A DNA stretch of 64,000 bases from Geobacteraceae bacterium (GTDB lineage Bacteria > Desulfobacterota > Desulfuromonadia > Geobacterales > Pseudopelobacteraceae): contig JADKKR010000002.1 of assembly GCA_016720395.1 (NCBI GenBank), positions 186,001-250,000 of the forward strand. Reading direction: 5' to 3'. Under the pieces are notes generated by a model. It saw only the letters and a list, made by a program, of their open reading frames with translations. It did not search any database and was not told the origin of the DNA. The first letter of the stretch is position 1, and each line of letters begins with the position of its first letter. The position numbers were made by a program, and so were the translations under genes. Positions 27,951 to 36,062 of this stretch are shown one piece after another.

Positions 27951-30563
27951 CTATACTGTTACTTCACCCTTCAGTGCCCACGGCAGGGTAAAGCGGAAGC
28001 AGCTGCCTGTGCCGGTCCCGTCCGACTCGACCCAGATCCGTCCTCCGTACTTCTCAACGATGCGCTGTACCATGGAAAGTCCGAGACCGGCGCCGGGACT
28101 CCCGGGATCCAGTTTCTCAAATATTCCGAATATCCTGCCGAGGTGACTCGGGTTGATGCCGATGCCGTTGTCCTGCACGAAAAAGACCGTTTCTGCGTTC
28201 ACCTGCTGCCAGCCGATTTCAATGCGCGGCATGATATCATTGCGGCTGTACTTGACAGCATTCTCGATCAGGTTCTGCCAGAGCCGGGACAGGCGAGTCC
28301 GGTCACCGGAAATGATCAGGCCCGCTTCGGGCAGGTGAATATCGACGGATCTCTCGCTGATGGCTCCGGCCATGGTACCCAGCACCTCGTCCAGCAGCTC
28401 ACGCAGCGGGACCTTCACCAGTGGAGCTTCGATCCGCCCGATGCGGGAAAACTCCAGCAGTTCGTCCAGCAGCAGTTTCATCTTGTCGGCTGCGCCGTGG
28501 ATGTAGTGAATATCCTGCGCCAGACTTTCCCGGTTGCCCTCGGCCATATCCTTTTCAAGGTATCCCATGAAGGTCTTTATCGTCACCAGCGGGCTGCGCA
28601 GGTCATGGGATACGGTGTAGATGAACTGTTCGATTTCAGCGCTTTTCGCCCGCAGTTCGTCCTCAATCTGCTTGCGCAGGGTGATATCAGAGAAGGTCAC
28701 CACAACCTTCAGTAGTTCGCCTCTTGCACCGGTAACCGGGTAGGCGTTGCAGAGTACCCAGATAGGTTCAGGCAGGTCCGGCCGGTGAATCCCTAATATT
28801 TGATTCTCTATTGACTCACCCGACAATCGCACCCGATTGACCGGATACTCTTCAAGCGGCAGCGGTATACCGTTTTCACCAAAAAAACACCATGCCGGAT
28901 CAATAGCCTGCTTCCCCCGCATTTGATCAGAGCTCAGACCGAGTATCGTGGAAGCCATGGGGTTGGAAAAGAGTATCGTTGTATCAGAGGCGTGAACCAC
29001 CAGGCCGGAAGACAGGTTGGTCACCAGCAGGCGATTGCCCTCTTCGCTTTCCCGCAGTTTCTGCTCTGCCCGGTATTTATCGGTGACATCACTGAACACC
29101 AGCACCACGCCCACGATTTCGCCCGCGGCATTGCGGATGGGCGCCGCGCTGTCGGCAATCTGGTATTCCTGTCCGCCCCTGGCCAATAACAACGAGTGGT
29201 TGGCGAGCCCGACCACCTGGCCGCTTGCCATCACCACGTGCACCGGGTCTGTCACCGCTTCACGAGTGTTGGCATTAACAATGCGGAACACCTCCGCCAG
29301 GGGGCGGCCTGCGGCATCGGCCAGCGGCCAGCCGCACAGTCTTTCTGCCGTCGGATTCAGGCGGGTCACCCGGCCGGCCTCGTCGGTGCTGATGACCCCA
29401 TCGCCGATAGATTGCAACGTAATGGCGAGGTTTTCTTCACTTTCCTTCAGCGCATTTTCGCGTTGTCCCAGAGACAGCAGCAATCGGTTGAAGCCGCCGA
29501 CCAGCTGGCCGATTTCGTCCTGTCTGATAACGGGCAATGGCTGGGGTATCCGATTCCCGGCGGCCAGGGCGTTAACCATTTCCGCGGCCGTAATCATCGG
29601 CGATAACTGGCTGCGCAGCATCCGCGAGGTTAACCACCAGATCAGGCCGCCCGCCAGCAGGCTCAGGACAAACGCGGCCAGCAGCACGCGCCACTGCAGG
29701 GTGCGAATGGGCTGAAAGGCTTCCGTGGTCGGTGTGCCGAGCAGCAGGTACCACCCGGCCGCCGGAATCTGCTTCACCGAAGCCAGCTGCTCCTCACCGA
29801 GTGGATTGACCAGTAAGGAATAGCCCTCATAGCCGGCGATATTCCGGTCAACGTAGCGGTTTACCCCGGCCGCCGGCAGCACCTCCATGATCCGTTTTTT
29901 ATCGGTGGCGGTGATGACCTGCCGGTACCGTGGCGTGATCAACAGAAAGCCGCCGGTCGGGCCGTAACTGCTCATGGTAAGATTGTCCAGAAAATTGGGT
30001 CTGCCCAGGTCAGTCGCCCCCATCAACGCGCCTTTCACGTTGCCCTGGGCATCGCGAATCGGTACCGCCATGGCAAAACTCGGAGACTTGTTCCCCCTAC
30101 CGATAATAGGCCGACCGATTGACGACTTGCCCTCCTTGAGGGCGGCGATCATGTAGTCACGATCCAGGTAGTTTATACCGGTTCGTTGCATCCTATGCGG
30201 CACGTCAACAATGGCCGTTCCATCCGTTCGGGCGACAAATAATCCGCTATTGAACATGATTTGCAGCAGCGGTTGCTGTTCCAGCAGCGCCTGCAGGGTC
30301 GCAGCATTATTCAGGATGGAGGGGGAAATGCCCCGGGCCACGGCTTCCAGGGCCAGCATGCGGTTGCTTATTTCGTCATTGATCTGCCGGGCGACCATGG
30401 AAACGGTTGAGTACTGTTGCTCGCCCAACAGCTTCTCCATGTCATCGCGCAATATCCGTGAGGCGTACCAGACCAGCGACCAGATGCCGATCACGAAAAA
30501 AACCAGCGTCAGGATGGTCATCTTTGCCTTGATTGAAACCGGCCTGATAATGTTGAAGTTCAT
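27951..30563 (-). CDS. dCache-HAMP-PAS-PAS sensor histidine kinase
   Basis: The 870-residue protein has membrane segments near 15-35 and 305-325 around a dCache domain (NYLDRDYMIAALK, GRPIIGRG). A HAMP (about 328-385), two PAS domains (about 395-510 and 520-635), HisKA with His653 (TVSHDLRSPL) and HATPase ending CFRFTLPWA follow. The start has GAGGAAATCAGG upstream. The last part of the gene (27988-28055) is identical over 68 bp with the kinase at 30624-31775 (30655-30722), direct evidence of recent duplication or gene conversion between cores. Confidence 0.9.
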   Translation of the reverse strand: MNFNIIRPVSIKAKMTILTLVFFVIGIWSLVWYASRILRDDMEKLLGEQQYSTVSMVARQINDEISNRMLALEAVARGISPSILNNAATLQALLEQQPLLQIMFNSGLFVARTDGTAIVDVPHRMQRTGINYLDRDYMIAALKEGKSSIGRPIIGRGNKSPSFAMAVPIRDAQGNVKGALMGATDLGRPNFLDNLTMSSYGPTGGFLLITPRYRQVITATDKKRIMEVLPAAGVNRYVDRNIAGYEGYSLLVNPLGEEQLASVKQIPAAGWYLLLGTPTTEAFQPIRTLQWRVLLAAFVLSLLAGGLIWWLTSRMLRSQLSPMITAAEMVNALAAGNRIPQPLPVIRQDEIGQLVGGFNRLLLSLGQRENALKESEENLAITLQSIGDGVISTDEAGRVTRLNPTAERLCGWPLADAAGRPLAEVFRIVNANTREAVTDPVHVVMASGQVVGLANHSLLLARGGQEYQIADSAAPIRNAAGEIVGVVLVFSDVTDKYRAEQKLRESEEGNRLLVTNLSSGLVVHASDTTILFSNPMASTILGLSSDQMRGKQAIDPAWCFFGENGIPLPLEEYPVNRVRLSGESIENQILGIHRPDLPEPIWVLCNAYPVTGARGELLKVVVTFSDITLRKQIEDELRAKSAEIEQFIYTVSHDLRSPLVTIKTFMGYLEKDMAEGNRESLAQDIHYIHGAADKMKLLLDELLEFSRIGRIEAPLVKVPLRELLDEVLGTMAGAISERSVDIHLPEAGLIISGDRTRLSRLWQNLIENAVKYSRNDIMPRIEIGWQQVNAETVFFVQDNGIGINPSHLGRIFGIFEKLDPGSPGAGLGLSMVQRIVEKYGGRIWVESDGTGTGSCFRFTLPWALKGEVTV

Positions 30564-30623
30564 CCTGATTTCCTCAATTGATCCACCATGAAAAAGTACA
30601 CTTCACCCATCACCCATCACTTA

Positions 30624-31775
30624 TCACGTATCACTCTTCAAAGCCCCCGGAAGCGTAAAGCGGAAGCAGCTGCCTGTGCCGGTCCCGTCCGACTCGACCC
30701 AGATCCGTCCTCCGTACTTCTCCACGATGCGCCGGACCATTGACAGTCCAAGACCCACCCCGGGACTTTTCGGGTTCAATTTCTGGAATATGCCGAAAAT
30801 CCTGTCATGATCGCAGGGATCGATGCCGATGCCATTGTCCTGCACGAAGAAAACGGTCTCTCCGCTCTCCTGCCGCAGGCCGAGTTTGATGCAAATCGGG
30901 CTGTCACCGCTGCTGTACTTGATCGCGTTCTCGATCAGGTTCTGCCAGATCCGGTACAGGCGCGCGCGATCTCCGTACAGGATCAACTCCGTGTCAGGCC
31001 GGCGGATGTCAATCGTTCGTTCTCTGATGACGCCGGCCAGAGTCGCCAGAACTTCGTCAAGGATTTCCCTGAGAGGCACCCTGCCCCGGGCAGTAGATAC
31101 CTGCCCGATGCTGGCCAGTTCAAGCAATTCGTCCAGCATCAGTTCCATCTTGTCGGCGGCACTGTGAATATACTGCAGGTCCTGAGCGATCCGCTCCCGA
31201 TCGTCACCGGCCATGTCACTCTCCAGATATCCCAGGAAGGTCTTGACGGTCACCAGCGGACTGCGCAGGTCATGGGACACACTGTAGATCAAACGTTCGA
31301 TCTCGGCATTTTTCTCCCTCAGCTGGATAATATGTCCTTCCAGTTCACGTTGAATCCGGCCCCGTTCATGGTTCTCCTTGATCAGCTCCCGCTGCATGGC
31401 GATGAATTCGTTATTCAGGAGCGCCATCCGCTCCACCACCTGGTTGTCGGAATTCAGCAGCCGTTCGCACCAGAGCAGCAGACCGTCTCCGTGCGGCAGG
31501 CGATGTGCTACCAGCACCCCGGGTACGCCGGTGCGCGGATTGCAGGTCAGTTCCTGGGGCCCCGGCTCATACAGCACCCCTTCGTCGCCGGGGATCAGGT
31601 AGTCGGTCAGGTCTGCCCCAAGCGGCTTTTCCGACAGGGAGAACATCTGCAGAAATCCCCGGTTGCAATCCCGTATCCGCTGCTGATTATCAATCCAGAG
31701 GATCGGTACGCGACTCTGCGAGTCGAGAAATTCAGACATCTGTTCGCCGGTTGCGCGGAGTACTGCTCTTATCAC
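30624..31775 (-). CDS. Soluble PAS-like sensor histidine kinase coupled to the B12-binding protein
   Basis: The 383-residue protein has a short PAS-like N-terminal domain (about 20-115; VPILWIDNQQRIRDCNRGFL), a coiled-coil linker (about 118-155), HisKA with His168 (SVSHDLRSPL) and HATPase ending CFRFTLPGA. I take the GTG at 31775 as the start: it overlaps the TGA of the B12-binding protein as GTGA and has AGAGGA eight bases upstream. The longer frame (to 31865) would lie inside the upstream gene. Tight coupling suggests the B12 protein is its input partner (inference). Confidence 0.87.
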   Translation of the reverse strand: MIRAVLRATGEQMSEFLDSQSRVPILWIDNQQRIRDCNRGFLQMFSLSEKPLGADLTDYLIPGDEGVLYEPGPQELTCNPRTGVPGVLVAHRLPHGDGLLLWCERLLNSDNQVVERMALLNNEFIAMQRELIKENHERGRIQRELEGHIIQLREKNAEIERLIYSVSHDLRSPLVTVKTFLGYLESDMAGDDRERIAQDLQYIHSAADKMELMLDELLELASIGQVSTARGRVPLREILDEVLATLAGVIRERTIDIRRPDTELILYGDRARLYRIWQNLIENAIKYSSGDSPICIKLGLRQESGETVFFVQDNGIGIDPCDHDRIFGIFQKLNPKSPGVGLGLSMVRRIVEKYGGRIWVESDGTGTGSCFRFTLPGALKSDT

Positions 31776-32893
31776 GATGCTGTTCCTCTTTCCCACCAGC
31801 TGTTGCAGAGTCCGGTGGCTTCCGCGAGAGTGGCGGCATAACCGTCCGCGCCGAATTCCTGCCACAAACGGGGTACGCTGCTGAAAGCAAGGCCGCCGGT
31901 CAGAATTAGCATATCAGAGAGCTCCGGCACATTTCTGACAGCTGCAATGGCATCCCGGGCCTTTTCCAGATTGAAGGCCGTTGCCACCGAAAGAGCCAGC
32001 AGGAAAGGCCGTTTCTGCCTGATTATTTTCAGGAGATCTTCCCGGGGGATGTTTGCTCCCAGGTAGGTCACATCCCAGCCGTCGAGCTCCAGCATATCGG
32101 CCACCATCCGGGCGCCGACCTCGTGAAATTCGTTGGGAGCGGCGCTGACCACCGCGGTCCCTTTTGTCTGCGGCGTCCCGACGAAATGGCCGTACAGATA
32201 GGACATTACCCGGCCGACAATGGCGGTGGCCAGGTGTTCCTCGGCGACCGAGATTTCGTTGCGCTCCCAGAGTATGCCGACGTTGTAGAGGGCATACCTG
32301 ACAACATGTTCGTAGAAATGCCGCAGCTCATCGGTCGATGTTATGGACTGCTCGACCAGCTTGAGACAGCCCTTGTGGTCGCCGTGCAGCAGAAGTGCGG
32401 TAAATATCTGACCCATCTCGCTGCTTTCATCGGGCAGGGAAAAACCGAGTGTGTCGCCGCTGACGGAAAGTTCGATCATCTCCTGATGATGGTTGATCAT
32501 CCAGTCGTAGACGGCTTGAATCTGACTGACATCCGCTCCCGCAGCATTGTCCAGGAGCGCTTTTTTCCAGGCCCGCAGTTCGATCGGGAAATAATCATAG
32601 GAAAATCCGCGGGAATGGTAGGCCCGATAGACCCAGGGAACCGTGCGGACCAGCAGGTCGAAGGCGTGGAGCCTGAACACCGTCAGCATGAACTGAGCAT
32701 GGTGTAGATGGTTCAACTCCATCATCTGCAGAGGGTTGCGGCCGATCAGTTCCATGACGTCCGCCCGCCCGCCCAGTTCGCTGTTGACCTGCTCGATCAT
32801 TCGCTCCATGGCTGCGGCATAGCGGTCTGAACTCAGTGGCGGGATGGAATCGAGCCGGGAAATATCCGCACTACATTCATTGATCATCTTCAA
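31772..32893 (-). CDS. Cobalamin-binding sensor protein with CarH-type W-x9-EH motif
   Basis: The 373-residue protein has a roughly 190-residue helical N-terminal region I do not recognise, a helical cap (about 190-240) and a Rossmann-type B12-binding domain (about 245-360). Trp209, Glu219 and His220 form the W-x9-EH motif of adenosylcobalamin photoreceptors such as CarH. Glu255, His257 and Gly260 form the E-x-H-x2-G motif whose His ligates cobalt. No MerR-type DNA-binding domain is present, so the output must be through a partner, most likely the GTGA-coupled kinase downstream. Corrinoid methyltransferase proteins share the fold, but no methyltransferase gene is nearby. It overlaps the ferritin-like gene by 4 bp. 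Confidence 0.85.
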   Translation of the reverse strand: MKMINECSADISRLDSIPPLSSDRYAAAMERMIEQVNSELGGRADVMELIGRNPLQMMELNHLHHAQFMLTVFRLHAFDLLVRTVPWVYRAYHSRGFSYDYFPIELRAWKKALLDNAAGADVSQIQAVYDWMINHHQEMIELSVSGDTLGFSLPDESSEMGQIFTALLLHGDHKGCLKLVEQSITSTDELRHFYEHVVRYALYNVGILWERNEISVAEEHLATAIVGRVMSYLYGHFVGTPQTKGTAVVSAAPNEFHEVGARMVADMLELDGWDVTYLGANIPREDLLKIIRQKRPFLLALSVATAFNLEKARDAIAAVRNVPELSDMLILTGGLAFSSVPRLWQEFGADGYAATLAEATGLCNSWWERGTAS

Positions 32894-33402
32894 CCTCCAA
32901 CAACCTTCGCTTCACCGGTTATTTCAGAACAGACCGCTTCATAGGCCCGCTCAAGCATTTGGGTATGTTCCTGGTCGTTTTTCTTCATCGAGGAGAAAAG
33001 CCGGGCCAGATTCTCATCCTCAAACTCTACGATAGTATTCATATGGTATTCGGCTAAAGAGGTTTCCATCTTGATGGCATACCGCAATGCATCACTGAGT
33101 GCGGGAGGGGCTGTTTTTACATGGTTGAAGATGGTCTGGATATTTGTCAGTATTTTCTGCACTTTTTCCATGTCGCTCTTCAGTGATTTCATACCGCTTC
33201 CGTACAGTCGACATGCCAGATGGAACTGTTCGGCATGGTTGTCTTCTTCCTGTGCCGTTTTGGCCCACAAATCAGCTGCTGCAGGGTTGTCAGCATAGAG
33301 GTGCGCAAAATACCGGTACATTCCGGCACAGGTCTCCTCAATTGCCAGGCACGTCTGGAGAATATTTACTTCGCTGAGCCTCAGTTTTGCCTTTGCATCC
33401 AC
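32890..33402 (-). CDS. Ferritin-like (rubrerythrin-type) four-helix protein
   Basis: The 170-residue protein is all helical, with candidate di-iron ligands in the classical order: Glu-Glu in LAIEETCAGMY, ExxH in QEEDNHAEQ, Glu in METSLAEYHM and xxEH in NDQEHTQML. It lacks a rubredoxin domain. I choose the GTG at 33402, six bases after AGGAGG; the frame is open to a GTG at 33432. It overlaps the B12-protein gene by 4 bp and follows a second ferritin-like gene by about 80 bp. A truncated copy lies at 14688-14951. Iron storage, peroxide reduction or an O2/redox sensing role are all possible; signalling context favours the last (inference). Confidence 0.75.
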   Translation of the reverse strand: MDAKAKLRLSEVNILQTCLAIEETCAGMYRYFAHLYADNPAAADLWAKTAQEEDNHAEQFHLACRLYGSGMKSLKSDMEKVQKILTNIQTIFNHVKTAPPALSDALRYAIKMETSLAEYHMNTIVEFEDENLARLFSSMKKNDQEHTQMLERAYEAVCSEITGEAKVVGG

Positions 33403-33481
33403 GAGAACCCTCCTGGCTTCATGTAGTGTCACTGCTCCTGATAACTAGTGTTCACCGCTATGTAATCCGGAAGCGGCTGCA

Positions 33482-33952
33482 TCATTTGCTGGTAAAGTGA
33501 GATGAAATCCTTGCAAAGGCGGTTTTCAATGCCTCGATATGCTCTTCATCATTGTCCATCATCGATTTGAAGAGCCTGTTGGTCGACTCATCGGGGAAAA
33601 TGTTCATCTGGTCCATGTGGAATGCGGAGAGCTTCTCTTCCAGATCGATCGCCAGGCGTAATGACTCGTATGGTGAAAGCGGAATTTCGGCCAGGCGGCC
33701 CTTGAGTGCTGTCAATTTTTTAACGAGTTCTATTGAGGGCTGAGACAGTTTCGTTGCATCCGTCTTCACGGAACAGGCCAGCCGTTTTGCCATGATGAAC
33801 TGCTGCTCGTGGTTCTGCTCCTCCTGAGCTGTCTTCTCCCACAGACGTGCGTATTCAGGGTGTGAAGCCTGCTGCTCCATGAAAACACGGTAGATCTGCC
33901 CGAGTGTTTGTTCAATCTGAATGCAGTTATCAAGCAGATCACAGATGTTCAT
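33482..33952 (-). CDS. Second ferritin-like four-helix protein
   Basis: The 156-residue protein is a divergent paralogue of the one at 32890-33402, with the same ligand pattern: Glu in CIQIEQTLGQIY, ExxH in QEEQNHEQQ, Glu in IDLEEKLSAFHM and EEH in DNDEEHIEAL. The start at 33952 follows GGGAGG; the open frame extends to 33994 without a better site. It lies 38 bp after a PAS kinase. The pair flanked by kinases and a B12 sensor suggests an oxygen/redox sensing unit, but no experiment or homology I can recall proves this. Confidence 0.78.
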   Translation of the reverse strand: MNICDLLDNCIQIEQTLGQIYRVFMEQQASHPEYARLWEKTAQEEQNHEQQFIMAKRLACSVKTDATKLSQPSIELVKKLTALKGRLAEIPLSPYESLRLAIDLEEKLSAFHMDQMNIFPDESTNRLFKSMMDNDEEHIEALKTAFARISSHFTSK

Positions 33953-33990
33953 ACGACCTCCCTCCTGTACAGGAATATCTCGGGCAGACT

Positions 33991-36045
33991 TCACGCTGCC
34001 GTATAGTTGAGCGGCAGGCGGATGGTAAAGGTGGTGCCTGTGCCGACTTTGCTTTCAACCGTTATTTCGCCGCCATGTTTCTTGATGATGTCGTAGCTGA
34101 TTGAAAGCCCCAGGCCGGTTCCCTTTCCGACCTCTTTCGTCGTGAAGAACGGCTCAAAGATGCGGGTCAGATTTTCCGGTGCAATCCCTCTGCCGTTATC
34201 GCAGATAGTCACGACGATGTCGCCGTCTTCACTGAACGTCCTGACACGGATTGTTCCATGCCCTTCGACGGCATGGGCCGCGTTGACCAGAAGATTCATG
34301 AATACCTGATTGAGCTTTTGGGGATAACAGTTCAGCAGCGGCAGGGCCGGGTCATAATCCCGCTCAACATCGGCCACGTATTTGATCTCGTTGCGCGCCA
34401 TATTGAGGGTGCTGTCAAGGCAGTCATTGATGCTGAACGGCTTGCACAGGGCTTCATCCTCATGGGCGAAGCTCTTCAGATCCTGAACTATCGCGCGCAC
34501 CCGCTGCGCGCCATCCTGTGATTCGTCCAGCAGCGTGTGGAGATCGTTCAGGATGAAGTCGATCTTCATCTCGCTGCGCGCCTTGTTCAGTGCCTCAAGA
34601 GTTTCCTGGTCTCCTTTCTGCTGCACCGCTTCAATGACGGCCATCTCGAATTCTCTCAACCTCTGCATATATTTACCCATGGTGGTGAGATTGCTGGAGA
34701 TGAAGCCCATCGGATTGTTGATCTCATGGGCCACTCCGGCTGCCAACTGGCCGATGGAGGCCAGTTTTTCCTGCTGGAAGGCCTGGGACTGGGCCAGCTG
34801 CAGTTCGGCAGAGGTCCTCTGGAGGTTTTCATTCATCCTGAGAAACTCTGTCGTTTCGTGGATGGTAACAACGGAGCCCCGTACCTCTGCCGTTCCTGAC
34901 TGTTTCAGTTCATTGAACAGCAGTTCAAAGTGACGGGTACCGTTCTCGCTGACCATCTGACCACTGGTGTCATCGCAGCTGATAATCTGCATGCCGACTT
35001 TCGTGAACAACTCCAGACAGTTGAGTCCGAGTATCTGGGTGTATGAAAGACCGGTAAAGGAGCAGACCGTGCGATTGCAGCGCGTGATGGTGCCGGACGG
35101 ATCGCACATCAGCACCATTTCAGGGATGCTGTCCATGGTGTCTTCCCACTCGCGCTTGCCGGCCTTGACCAGGTCAAACATCCTGTTCATCTCGTTGTGC
35201 TTGAGCAGCAGTTCTTCCGTGTTGTTGACCAGCTCCGTTTCATAGACTTTGCGGTTGGTGATGTCTTCCGTGACCGCCAGAAAGCGGAGGGAATTGCCCT
35301 GGCTGTCCTTTATCGATGACAGGGAGGTGCTCTCCCAGTAAAGCTCTCCGTTCTTTCTTTTGTTGCGGAATTCCCCGTGCCAGCTGCCCCCCTGGGACAC
35401 GGTCCACCACATCCGGGCGAACTCTTCCGGCGTAATTTCGCCCGATGCACAGGTCTGCAAGCTCTGCCCCACAGCCTCTTCCCTGCTGTAGCCGGTCATG
35501 GAACAGAAGGTGTGGTTGACGTATTCGATCGTGCCGTCGAGGTCGGTGATGACAATGGCGTTGGGGTTTTTGTCGACGGCCCATGAGAGAATGAGCTGTT
35601 CTTCCTCGGCCAGTTTGCGCTCGGTGATGTCGAGCATGGTTTCAATGGCGGCGACGGTGCGCCCCTCATCGTCATAGACCGGAGCGGCATCGGAATACAG
35701 GCAGCGCCGCCGGCCGTTGATGTTTTCATGCCACCGCTCCCGGTGCAGCCCTCCCGGAACATGCTGTGAGGCCTGGTACGGGAATGAGTCTGATTCGGCT
35801 TCTCCCGGAAGGCTTTCGTTTCTTGAGAGGATGATGTCGGCCATGACCGGTCGTGGTTTCGTGTAGAACGGTTCCCACTGGCGTCTGGTTCCGAGCATCT
35901 CCTCTGCCCGCAGACCGGTGAGGTCTTCGATGGCGCTGTTCCAGACGATGATACGATGTTCGCTGTCCAGTACAAAGATCGGCACGGCGGCCTTGTTGAC
36001 CAGTTCTTCCGCAAAAGATTTCAGATAGTGGCCTGTGTTGTCCAT
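33991..36045 (-). CDS. Soluble PAS-PAS-PAS sensor histidine kinase (NtrB-like core)
   Basis: The 684-residue protein carries three PAS domains (about 15-150, 155-275 and 300-415; the second has SREEAVGQSLQT and SSIKDSQGNSLRF). HisKA contains His440 in GVAHEINNPMGF and the HATPase has NLLVNAAHAVEG and GTGLGLSISYDIIKKHGG. The His box AHEINNP and the N-box NAAHA place the core with NtrB/ZraS-type kinases, distinct from the EIEQF family. The start at 36045 is 17 bp after the REC-PilB stop; the frame extending to 36273 is a shadow over that gene. Confidence 0.88.
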   Translation of the reverse strand: MDNTGHYLKSFAEELVNKAAVPIFVLDSEHRIIVWNSAIEDLTGLRAEEMLGTRRQWEPFYTKPRPVMADIILSRNESLPGEAESDSFPYQASQHVPGGLHRERWHENINGRRRCLYSDAAPVYDDEGRTVAAIETMLDITERKLAEEEQLILSWAVDKNPNAIVITDLDGTIEYVNHTFCSMTGYSREEAVGQSLQTCASGEITPEEFARMWWTVSQGGSWHGEFRNKRKNGELYWESTSLSSIKDSQGNSLRFLAVTEDITNRKVYETELVNNTEELLLKHNEMNRMFDLVKAGKREWEDTMDSIPEMVLMCDPSGTITRCNRTVCSFTGLSYTQILGLNCLELFTKVGMQIISCDDTSGQMVSENGTRHFELLFNELKQSGTAEVRGSVVTIHETTEFLRMNENLQRTSAELQLAQSQAFQQEKLASIGQLAAGVAHEINNPMGFISSNLTTMGKYMQRLREFEMAVIEAVQQKGDQETLEALNKARSEMKIDFILNDLHTLLDESQDGAQRVRAIVQDLKSFAHEDEALCKPFSINDCLDSTLNMARNEIKYVADVERDYDPALPLLNCYPQKLNQVFMNLLVNAAHAVEGHGTIRVRTFSEDGDIVVTICDNGRGIAPENLTRIFEPFFTTKEVGKGTGLGLSISYDIIKKHGGEITVESKVGTGTTFTIRLPLNYTAA

Positions 36046-36062
36046 TGACGACTCGTTGATGC

